This document shows positions 9,240 through 17,377 of a stretch of DNA of 64,000 nucleotides, piece after piece. Below the pieces are notes generated by a model. That model was given only the letters and a program-made list of their open reading frames with translations, did no database searches and was not told where the DNA came from. Source of the DNA: Saprospiraceae bacterium (GTDB taxonomy: Bacteria; Bacteroidota; Bacteroidia; Chitinophagales; Saprospiraceae); assembly GCA_016714085.1 (NCBI GenBank), contig JADJNW010000004.1:310001-374000 (forward strand), given 5' to 3'. Numbering within the stretch: the stretch's first letter is position 1; every line of letters begins with the position of its first letter. The position numbers were made by a program, and so were the translations under genes.

Positions 9240-9270
9240 CAAAAGTATAAAACTCCTTTTTATCACCAAA
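9240..9270 (-). promoter_or_regulatory. Bacteroidota-type promoter, minus strand
   Basis: Read on the minus strand, TTTG (9267-9270) is followed by 19 bases and then TACTTTTG (9240-9247), a full match to the TTTG/TAnnTTTG consensus of the Bacteroidota primary sigma factor. No annotated gene lies downstream on that strand. Confidence 0.5.
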
Positions 9271-9365
9271 CTTATTTGAAATCAATTTTTTAAAATTTAT
9301 AAAAATATTTAATATTTTATTTTTTAGCGTACTATCTCCTTGATTTTCACTTCTTTTTATTGGGC

Positions 9366-9456
9366 CAAAAAAAAAGAGGCAGCGCATAAAGCACTACCTC
9401 AGCCCTAACCAAATAAAACCAAATTATATCTTATAGATGTTGATCTTGTCGCTTTT
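9366..9456 (-). ncRNA. Candidate small RNA with its own promoter and terminator
   Basis: The minus strand carries a matched promoter (9463-9493), then about 55 bases without a start codon. A 10-bp stem follows (9391-9400 with 9376-9385, two G-U pairs, 5-base loop) and then nine U residues (A tract 9367-9375 on the plus strand). That makes a complete transcription unit of about 90 nt with no coding potential. The internal part is U/G-rich with the repeated word ttggttttatttggtt. I do not recognise a known RNA family; a short regulatory RNA is the simplest reading. Confidence 0.5.
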
Positions 9457-9462
9457 GTAAAA

Positions 9463-9493
9463 CAAAGATACACACTTTGTGTAAAAAATACAA
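9463..9493 (-). promoter_or_regulatory. Bacteroidota-type promoter of the candidate small RNA
   Basis: On the minus strand TTG (9491-9493), a 20-base spacer and TATCTTTG (9463-9470) match the TTTG/TAnnTTTG consensus. The predicted start is about 7 bases beyond the -7 box. Confidence 0.5.
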
Positions 9494-9802
9494 TTACAAC
9501 CTCATCAAAATTATCGCTTTTTTTTAAATTTTGTTACTACTAAGGTATCTTTTTTTTGAAAAAAATGCTACCACCAATGCCTACAAAGGCTTATCCATTG
9601 GGCTTCTTTTGTAAGAACATTTTAAAAAATTGTATAAATACGAGCAAAATGAGGCTTTTAAAAAATACCGTTTTGTCAGAAAATGAATAGGCAAAATTTT
9701 TATTCACTCTATAAGAATGTTAAAACTGGAAAATTTTTTTCGATTTTTCACCGATTCGGCTTCTGCTTTCACCTATTTTTACCGCTCATAAGTTCAAAAA
9801 AA

Positions 9803-11194
9803 ATGCAAAGATTTATCTTATTTCTGCTTTTGGCTGGCTTTTGCGTACCAACGCTCGGTCAAAATGCCAATAACGATGACGCTTTTTTTATCCGAAAAAT
9901 ATACGATCAGGCGCTGACCGAAGGTCGCAGCTATCCCTGGTTGGAGTTTTTGGCAACTCGAATCGGCGGTCGGCTTGCAGGCTCTCCGCAGGCAGCGGCG
10001 GCAGTAGAATATACAAAGCAGATGCTTGATACGCTTCATCTGGATAGTGTGTGGTTGCAACCTTGCATGGTGCCGCATTGGGTGCGTGGAGATAAAGAGC
10101 AAGTGAAGATTGTGAGCTCCCGTAAAATGGGGGATGTCGATTTGCGCGCTTTTGCTTTGGGCAATTCGGTCGGTACAAGTGAAAACGGTATTGTTGCTGA
10201 AGTGGTGGAAGTACAAAGCCTGGATGAAGTCGATAAATTAGGCCCGCAAGCACTCACAGGAAAAATCGTTTTTTATAATCGCCCGATGGATCCTACTCAA
10301 ATTAATACTTTTAATGCTTATGGCGGCGCGGTCGATCAACGCGGAGCTGGTGCGTCCAGAGCCTCAAAGCAAGGTGCAATAGGCGTTCTGGTGCGCTCGA
10401 TGACGACTCGCAATGACGACATTCCGCATACGGGCGGCATGAGCTATGAAGCCGGCGTGACGCCGATTCCAGCCCTTGCGATTAGTACGAATGATGCGAA
10501 TTTATTAAGCGAATTGCTCCAAGAAGAGGCTGTTCGGGTGTTTATAAAATGTAATCCGCAAAAATATCCTGATAAATTATCATACAACGTAATCGGCGAA
10601 ATCCGCGGCAGCGAAAAACCGGAAGAAATTATCTTGGTCGGTGGGCACCTGGATTCCTGGGATGTGGGTCAAGGCGCACACGACGATGGTGCAGGCTGTG
10701 TGCAGTCTATGGATGTTTTGCAAATATTTAAACGATTGAATTACAAACCAAAACGAACGATTCGTTGCGTATTGTTTATGAATGAAGAAAACGGATTGGC
10801 AGGTGGGCGTGCTTATGCCGAGATTTCTAATAAAAACAAGGAATTCCATTTGGCGGCGATTGAATCTGATCGCGGCGGCTTTACACCACGCGGTTTTACT
10901 GCTGAGAGCCAGGCGACCGATTTTGAGAAAAAATTCAAGAATATGTCTAATTGGCTGCCTTTGCTGGAGCCTTATGGATTGACCTTGAGCCTGGGCGGAG
11001 GTGGTGCAGATATTGGGCCTTTGCGTAGTCAAAAAGGGATTTTGATTGGTCTGTATCCTGATTCTCAACGATATTTTGATTATCATCATACGGCGATTGA
11101 CACGTTTGATGCAGTGAACAAGCGCGAACTCGAATTGGGTGCAGCAGGAATGACGGCATTGGTGTATTTATTGGATAAATATGGCACAGATTAA
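9803..11194 (+). CDS. Exported M28 family zinc aminopeptidase/carboxypeptidase
   Basis: A 463-residue protein starting at the ATG at 9803, which begins a signal peptide (MQRFILFLLLAGFCVPTLGQ). An upstream in-frame start at 9683 would add 40 residues from the spacer and is unlikely. A PA-like insert (residues about 140-270, with AIGVLVRSMTTRNDD) precedes the M28 di-zinc core. The metal ligands and catalytic residues are seen in GGHLDSWDVGQGAHDDGAG, the glutamates of FMNEENGLAGG, the Asp of ESDRGGF, and the last His in YHHTAIDTFD. It probably releases amino acids from peptides in the periplasm or outside the cell. No operon partner is evident; hpt starts 65 bp downstream. Confidence 0.88.
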   Translation: MQRFILFLLLAGFCVPTLGQNANNDDAFFIRKIYDQALTEGRSYPWLEFLATRIGGRLAGSPQAAAAVEYTKQMLDTLHLDSVWLQPCMVPHWVRGDKEQVKIVSSRKMGDVDLRAFALGNSVGTSENGIVAEVVEVQSLDEVDKLGPQALTGKIVFYNRPMDPTQINTFNAYGGAVDQRGAGASRASKQGAIGVLVRSMTTRNDDIPHTGGMSYEAGVTPIPALAISTNDANLLSELLQEEAVRVFIKCNPQKYPDKLSYNVIGEIRGSEKPEEIILVGGHLDSWDVGQGAHDDGAGCVQSMDVLQIFKRLNYKPKRTIRCVLFMNEENGLAGGRAYAEISNKNKEFHLAAIESDRGGFTPRGFTAESQATDFEKKFKNMSNWLPLLEPYGLTLSLGGGGADIGPLRSQKGILIGLYPDSQRYFDYHHTAIDTFDAVNKRELELGAAGMTALVYLLDKYGTD

Positions 11195-11259
11195 AACGAA
11201 CGATATGGGATTTGAAAAAATGTATCCCATTTTCTGATTTCAAATCTCAATTTTCACAC

Positions 11260-11808
11260 ATGAAACCGATTTTTAAGGCACACGATCTTTCTTTTGAGGA
11301 AATGATAGATGAAGCCACCATACACGCGCGGGTGCAAGAGATGGGTACGCAACTCCAGGAATTGTATTTCGATAAAAATCCACTGTTTATAGGGGTTTTG
11401 AATGGCGCTTTTTTATTTGCAGCCGATTTAATCCGGGCATTTGAAAGTCCTTGTGAGATTGACTTTGTGCGAATGTCTTCATACAAAGGACTTCGATCCA
11501 CGGGGCAGGTCACGATTACCTTGGAATCAAAAATCGAAATTAAAGGCAGGCATTTAATCATTGTAGAAGATATTGTAGATACTGGTAATACATTATATGC
11601 TTTTTGTCAGGATATTGAGAAGCAAGAACCAGCATCCGTTGCCATTGCAACTTTATTGATTAAACCTGAAGCCGTACAACATAATCTAAAGGTGGACTTC
11701 GTCGGATTTGAAATACCGCCAAAATTTGTAATAGGTTGTGGATTGGATTACAACGAACAAGGGCGACATCTGAGAGGGATTTATCAATTGATAACTTCCA
11801 TATTTTGA
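11260..11808 (+). CDS. hpt: Hypoxanthine phosphoribosyltransferase
   Basis: A 182-residue purine salvage enzyme converting hypoxanthine or guanine plus PRPP to IMP or GMP. The type I PRTase fold is recognisable from GVLNGAFLFAADLIRA, the flexible-loop region VRMSSYKGLRSTGQV and the PRPP loop LIIVEDIVDTGNT at about residue 105. The C-terminal hood has the DFVGFEIPPKFVIGCGLDY motif. The ATG at 11260 fits the family length; an earlier in-frame ATG (11212) lies in a spacer that repeats gatttgaaa/tttcaaatc words. Cytoplasmic. Confidence 0.93.
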   Translation: MKPIFKAHDLSFEEMIDEATIHARVQEMGTQLQELYFDKNPLFIGVLNGAFLFAADLIRAFESPCEIDFVRMSSYKGLRSTGQVTITLESKIEIKGRHLIIVEDIVDTGNTLYAFCQDIEKQEPASVAIATLLIKPEAVQHNLKVDFVGFEIPPKFVIGCGLDYNEQGRHLRGIYQLITSIF

Positions 11809-11855
11809 AATTTCGCAAAATCAAAATTATTAATCACAAACAATCTACCTTTCAA

Positions 11856-11889
11856 AATCGTACTTCGTACTTCGTACTTCGTATCTTTG
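11856..11889 (+). promoter_or_regulatory. polA upstream region: CGTACTTC tandem repeat running into a -7 box
   Basis: About three tandem copies of cgtactt(c) (11859-11881) run directly into TATCTTTG (11882-11889), an exact TAnnTTTG box, 16 bases before the polA start. No TTTG is present at -33. The same word is used in the hairpin after lpdA. Confidence 0.45.
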
Positions 11890-11905
11890 TAACAAAATCA
11901 CCACC

Positions 11906-14717
11906 ATGTCTGAAGACAAAAGACTCTTCCTGCTGGATGGACACGCGCTGGTTTATCGTGCCCATTTTGCATTTATTACCCGACCATTGATTAATTCTAA
12001 AGGCGTCAATACCTCTGCTGTTGCTGGATTTACGCGCAGCTTATGGGATTTGATTCATAATGAAAAACCAACCCATATCGCTGTAGCCTTCGATCCGCCA
12101 ACGCCAACTTTCCGGCACACCATGTTTGCTGAATACAAAGCCAACCGCGAGGAACAACCCGACGATATTCGCGTGGCTTTTCCTTATATCAAAAGGCTTT
12201 TGAGAGCTTTCAAAATACCCATTTTGAGTGTGGATCACTATGAAGCGGATGATGTGATTGGTACTTTGTCAAAAAAGGCGGAAGCCCAGGGCTACAAAGT
12301 CTATATGGTCACGCCGGACAAGGATTACGGGCAATTGGTATCGCCGAATATCTTTATGTACAAACCCTCGCGCCAGGGCAATGGCGTTGAGGTCTGGGGT
12401 GAAAAGGAAGTGACCGAAAATTGGGGTATCGCAAGAATTGACCAGGTGGTAGATATGCTCGGATTGATGGGCGATAAAGTTGACAATATCCCCGGTATTC
12501 CTGGGATTGGCGAGAAAACGGCTGCGAAATTGTTGGAAGAATTTGATACGGTTGAAAATTTGATTCAAAATGCTGACAAGCTCAAAGGCAAGCAGCGCGA
12601 ACGCGTGGAAGAATTCAAAGAACAAGCGCTTTTGTCGAAAGAATTAGCCAAAATTGACCTCAACGTGCCGATTGATTTTGAAGAAGATGCTTACACCATT
12701 GACCCTTTCGATAAAGATGCTTTAGCAGAACTTTTCAAAGAATTGGAATTCAGGACTTTAGCAAATCAAATTCTGGGCGAAGGCGAGGAAGAACCCGAAG
12801 CATCAAGCACCAGATCAAGCGCAAGTGGCAGACAAGGCAGCCTTTTTGATAATAACGAAGGTAATGCGCCTCAAGCTTCTGCGCCGCCTGCACATTCGGT
12901 GGCCGATAATAATATCCACAACACGCCGCACGAGTACTATTTGGTGGACACGGCGGACGCTCGTAAGCAATTGATTGACTTGTTGTTACAGCAAAAAGAA
13001 TTTTGTTTTGATAGCGAAACCACCAATATAGATGCCAATCAGGCTGAATTGGTCGGGCTTTCTTTCGCTATCAAGGCAGGTGAGGCTTACTATGTGCCGA
13101 TTTCAGCAGATCAAGAGGAGGCTCGAAAAATGGTACATGAATTCAAGGGAATTTTTGAAAATGAGTCCATTCGCAAAATTGGTCAAAATATTAAGTATGA
13201 TGCAATTGTGCTGAAGTGGTATGGTATCGAAGTGCAAGGTGCTTTGTTTGATACAATGGTGGCGCATTATTTGTTGGAGCCGGAACTCCGGCATGGCATG
13301 GATTATCTTTCGGAAACATACTTAAAATATCAACCAGTTTCCATTGCTACCTTGATTGGCAAAGGCAAAAACCAAATCACCATGCGCGAAGTACCGGTGG
13401 AAGAAGTCAAGGATTACGCTGCCGAAGATGCCGATATTACACTGCAATTGCAGGAATTTTTAGAACCCAAGTTGCAAAAGGAAAATTTGGAAAAACTCTA
13501 TTTAGATATCGAGGCGCCCATGATTAAAACCCTTGTGGACATGGAGTTTGAAGGTATTCGGATTGATCCGGGTTTTCTGGCGGATTATTCCAAAGAATTG
13601 GACAAAGAAATCCTGAAACTGGAGCAGATGATTTATGAAAAAGCTGGGGGCAAATTTAATATTGCTTCGCCAAAGCAAGTCGGTGAAATTTTGTTTGATA
13701 AACTGAAAGCGCCGGGAGGCAAAAAAACAAAAACCGGCCAGTACAAAACCGACGAAGATGTGCTGAGCGAATTGGCTGCCACTTTTCCTATTGTAGCAGA
13801 TATTCTGAATTATCGAGGCTTGAGCAAACTCAAATCCACTTATGTTAGATGCCCTGCCCAAAATGGTGAATCCGCGCACGGGGCGCATTCATAGCTCATT
13901 CAATCAGGCGCTAGCAGCCACGGGCCGCTTGAGTTCTAACAATCCGAACCTGCAAAATATTCCCATTCGTACGCCTGAGGGTGCGCGTGTACGCGAAGCT
14001 TTTATTCCAAGAGATGAAAATCATTTATTGCTTTCGGCGGATTATTCTCAAATCGAATTGCGCTTGATTGCTGAAATCAGCGGCGATGAAGCGATGCTCG
14101 AAGCATTTCAGTCGGGGCAAGATATTCACCGCGCTACGGCGGCAAAGGTTTTTGAAGTGCCTTTTGATCAAGTGACAACCGAGCAGCGTTATCGTGCTAA
14201 AACCGTGAATTTCAGTATTATATACGGTGCTGGCGCAACGAATCTCTCCCGGCAATTGGGCATCAAACGCACCGAAGCAAGCGAATTGATCGAGCAATAT
14301 TTCAAGCAATATCAAGGTCTGAAGCATTATATGGTGGACACGGTGGAGCAGGCTCGTAAAAATGGGTACGTGATGACCCTCATGGGACGTCGCCGAATCC
14401 TGCGTGACATCAATTCCAAAAGCTCGCTGGAACGCAGCAACGCCGAGCGCGTCGCCATCAATACACCGATACAGGGCACGGCTGCGGACATGATTAAAAT
14501 TGCGATGAATAATATTCATAATGCATTAAAAAACAGTAATTTAAATACTAAAATGATCCTGCAAGTGCATGATGAATTAATTTTTGATGTGCCGAAAGAC
14601 GAGGTAGAAAAAGTAAAACCCATCATAGAAGATAAAATGAAACACGCGATTCCCAATTTGAAAGTACCGATTTTGGTGGGCATGGGCGTTGGGGAAAGTT
14701 GGTACGAAGCGCATTAA
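11906..14717 (+). CDS. polA: DNA polymerase I, split by a one-base frameshift
   Basis: Repair and Okazaki-fragment polymerase with all three activities encoded. The 5'-3' exonuclease domain covers residues 1 to about 290 (LLDGHALVYRAHF, MVTPDKDYGQLV, GDKVDNIPGIPGIGEKTA). A proofreading 3'-5' exonuclease with intact acidic residues follows (FCFDSETTNID, GQNIKYDAIVL, YAAEDADITLQL). The polymerase domain has motif A LLSADYSQIELRLIAEIS, motif B KTVNFSIIYGAGATNLSRQ and motif C QVHDELIFDVP. The first frame ends at 13894 and the second is open from 13842. One extra base near 13844-13846 separates them; removing it gives a single 936-residue protein of normal size. Because the gene is important for growth, a sequence error is more likely than a null allele. 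Confidence 0.94.
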
Positions 14718-15070
14718 GAAAGTACGAGGTAAGAAGGAGTACGAGGATTTTATGGTTCGATTATTTTATTTTTCAAAAAATATCGTTTATCAAAGGGAAA
14801 AGGGTTACTGGTACAGTTGTCATTTCTGGATTATAGAAAAGGAGGGGGAAGTTTTTCCCCCCGAAAAAAAAAAGGAGGGGGGGGGGGGGGCGGGGAGGGC
14901 GCCCCTTTTTAAACCAAAGAAAGAAAAAAAGGGGAAGGGGGCCCGGGGGGGGGGGGGAGGGGGCCCCGCCCGGGCAAAGAAATGATGAATAAAAACTAAA
15001 TATTCACTAAAATCACAAAATCGGAACATCACAAAATCACCACATTATCATCATATCATAAAATCACCAC
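14718..15070. other. polA-murA spacer with a stretch that looks like low-quality sequence
   Basis: After the polA stop come words related to agtacgagg (14718-14750), then ordinary AT-rich DNA. Positions about 14840-14980 consist almost only of long G, A, C and T runs (for example 14 or more consecutive G at 14877-14890), unlike anything else in the window. From 14981 normal sequence resumes, with repeats of the word atcacaaaatcacc just before the murA start. The homopolymer block is probably a base-calling or gap-filling artefact; the ORFs crossing it are not genes. Confidence 0.7.
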
Positions 15071-16382
15071 ATGAATCTCGACGCATTTGAAGTCATAGGA
15101 GGAAAACGTTTAAAAGGAGACATTGTCCCGCAAGGCGCGAAAAATGAGGCTTTGCAAATACTCAGCGCGGTGCTGCTCACTTCGGAACGCGTGACGATCA
15201 GCAATTTGCCTGCCATTCAAGACGTGCTGCTGCTCATTGATTTATTGCAGGGATTGGGCGTGGAAGTCCAAGAAAAACACAGAAGATTCCTACACTTTTA
15301 AAGCCAAAGAAGTTAATCTCGACTATTTGTACACCGAAGATTTTCGTAAGAAAGCCAATAGAATCAGGGGTTCGGTGATGCTCATCGGTCCGCTGCTGGC
15401 GCGCTACGGCAAAGCGGTACTGCCCAAGCCCGGCGGCGATAAAATCGGGCGGCGGCGCTTGGATACGCACTTGCTGGGCTTGGAAGAATTGGGTGCTATT
15501 TTTGATTATAATGAAACATTAAATTATTATGATGTAAAAGCGCCAAAGCTGAAGGGCAAGTATATTTTGATGGATGAAATTTCGGTGACGGGCACGGCAA
15601 ACGTAGTAATGGCGGCGGTTTTGGCGGAGGGTAAAACAGAAATTTATAACGCGGCGAGCGAACCTTATGTGCAGCAATTATGTAAAATGCTCAATCGTAT
15701 GGGCGCAAAAATTGCTGGCGTAGGGTCGAATTTGCTCACGATCGAAGGCGTGGAATCCCTCGGTGGTACGGAGCATCGAATGCTGCCTGATATGATTGAA
15801 ATCGGCAGTTTTATTGGCTTGGCGGCAATGACCCAATCCGAAATCACGATCAAGGATGCGCAAGTCCATGAATTGGGGATCATCCCGCGCGTGTTCGAGC
15901 GTATGGGGGTACAAATGGAATTTCGGGGCGACGATATTTACATCCCAGCACAGGAAGAGTATGAGATTCAATCCTTTATGGATGGTTCGATCATGACGAT
16001 TTATGATGCGCCTTGGCCTGGCTTTACCCCGGATTTAATGAGCATTATATTGGTGTTGGCAATTCAAGCGAAAGGCAGCGTCTTGATTCACCAAAAAATG
16101 TTTGAAAGTCGCCTGTTTTTTGTAGATAAGCTGATCGATATGGGTGCACAGATTATTCTATGCGATCCGCACCGAGCTACTGTGATTGGTTTGAACAGAA
16201 GATTTCAGTTGCGCGGCATCGAAATGACTTCCCCTGACATCCGGGCGGGCGTAGCCCTACTCATGGCTGCGATGTCGGCGCGTGGAAGAAGTGTTATTCA
16301 CAATATTCATCAAATTGATCGCGGCTATCAAAGAATTGATGAGCGTTTAAATGCGCTTGGAGCAAGTATTACGAGGCTCTGA
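15071..16382 (+). CDS. murA: UDP-N-acetylglucosamine 1-carboxyvinyltransferase, split by a one-base frameshift
   Basis: First committed step of peptidoglycan synthesis: transfer of enolpyruvate from PEP to UDP-GlcNAc in the cytoplasm. The EPSP-synthase-like inverted alpha/beta repeats are recognisable from GDIVPQGAKNEALQILSAVL, SVMLIGPLLARYGKA, SVTGTANVVMAAVLAEG and SPDIRAGVALLMAAM. The active-site loop reads PKPGGDKIGRRRLDTH, so the residue at the position of E. coli Cys115 is Asp (codon 15438-15440), a change associated with fosfomycin insensitivity. The first frame stops at 15301 and the second carries on. One extra A in A5 at 15273-15277 explains the break, and correction gives 436 residues, the normal length. 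Confidence 0.94.
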
Positions 16383-16471
16383 AAAATAGTTGATTAGACT
16401 GATAGGGTTTAAAAAATATTACAATATAATTTTTAAATCTTCTAAAATTTTTAAACTTTCTAAATAAAACC

Positions 16472-16801
16472 ATGATATTATATAATGTTACTATCAAGAT
16501 AGACCATAATTCTCATACAGAATGGGTACAATGGATGAAAGATGTGCACATCCCGGATGTGATGGCAACGGGTATGTTTTTGGAATACCGCATGGGGCGT
16601 TTGCTTGGCATGGATGAAGCCGATGGCGTAACCTATGCAATACAATACTACGCTACCGATATGGCGACTTTCGAGTTGTATCGAACGAATTTCGCTCCAA
16701 AACTACAAGCCGATGTAAATGAAAGGTTCAAAGGCAAATTCGTAGCCTTCCGTACTTTATTGGAAATCGTGGACAAAGGCGCGTTTTTTGCAGCGAATTG
16801 A
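16472..16801 (+). CDS. DUF4286 family protein
   Basis: A 109-residue cytoplasmic protein of the Bacteroidota DUF4286 family, probably a dimeric alpha-beta barrel (ferredoxin-like) fold. Typical family features are the N-terminal strand ILYNVTIKID, the WVQWMKDVHIPDVMATGMF segment, the strand VTYAIQYYATD and the C-terminal FVAFRTLLEIV. No catalytic residues can be assigned and the function is unknown. It follows murA by 89 bp of AT-rich spacer and ends at a strong hairpin shared with the converging DinB-like gene. Confidence 0.85.
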   Translation: MILYNVTIKIDHNSHTEWVQWMKDVHIPDVMATGMFLEYRMGRLLGMDEADGVTYAIQYYATDMATFELYRTNFAPKLQADVNERFKGKFVAFRTLLEIVDKGAFFAAN

Positions 16802-16810
16802 ATGATATTG

Positions 16811-16846
16811 AAGTCAAGGCTTCTACATAATGCAAAGCCTTGACTT
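16811..16846. terminator. Bidirectional terminator hairpin
   Basis: A perfect 12-bp stem (16811-16822 with 16835-16846) with a 12-base loop lies between the converging DUF4286 and DinB-like genes. T-rich DNA follows on the plus side; the minus side is less T-rich. Confidence 0.7.
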
Positions 16847-16854
16847 TGTTCAAT

Positions 16855-17343
16855 TTAATAAGGTTGCATCGGCGTTAGGCCCAACAATTTTCGAGCATAA
16901 CCAATCGGTCCCAAGTGATACGCCTCGTGATAACTGAAGAAGGCAATCAGATTCTTGATTTCCACACCGTTACCGGGAATTTCGCGTTCTAAATCTATTT
17001 CGTTCAAATTGCCAATAAAATCAAGCAGTTTGGATGTAATGGTATCCCAATTTTTGGAAATAGTTTCTAAATTCGGATACTTCGCTTCATCGCTGATGGC
17101 GCTGAAATACAATTTGCCGTAAGGGTCTTCGATTTTCAGTCCGATTTGGTTTGCCAGCATAAAGCGACAGGTGGTAACGTGCCCCAGCAGCCAGTTGATA
17201 TGATTCACATTACCAGGGCGTTGCAGCGCGATTTGGTCGTCAATGCCGTTCATTGCGTTCTCGAAAATGCCATTTTGCATTTGGAAAAGGGATACATAAG
17301 CCTCGGCGGTTTTGGAGGCGTTCATCGTTTGTTGTTCCATCAT
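16855..17343 (-). CDS. DinB/YfiT-like four-helix metal-binding protein
   Basis: A 162-residue protein of the DinB_2 superfamily, a four-helix bundle that usually binds a divalent metal through three histidines. Candidate ligands are His in HINWLLGHVTTCRFML (about residues 48-55) and the pair in FFSYHEAYHLGPIGYARK near the C-terminus, where the typical H-x3-H spacing is present. Members include thiol-dependent transferases and stress proteins; no substrate can be assigned here. It lies 34 bp downstream of the outer-membrane receptor gene on the same strand and may be the last gene of that transcript. Confidence 0.82.
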   Translation of the reverse strand: MMEQQTMNASKTAEAYVSLFQMQNGIFENAMNGIDDQIALQRPGNVNHINWLLGHVTTCRFMLANQIGLKIEDPYGKLYFSAISDEAKYPNLETISKNWDTITSKLLDFIGNLNEIDLEREIPGNGVEIKNLIAFFSYHEAYHLGPIGYARKLLGLTPMQPY

Positions 17344-17377
17344 TAACAGTCGTTTTTGAATTATAAAAAATTTGAAT

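Noticed and set aside
9081..9269. 62-codon minus-strand ORF in the 9 kb gap
   Set aside because: Its ATG overlaps the -33/-7 promoter region of that strand, so it would not be in the transcript, and the protein has no recognisable feature.
14689..15032. Gly/Lys-rich ORF (plus) and Pro-rich ORF (minus) across the polA-murA spacer
   Set aside because: Both are translations of the homopolymer block at 14.84-14.98 kb and have no gene-like composition.
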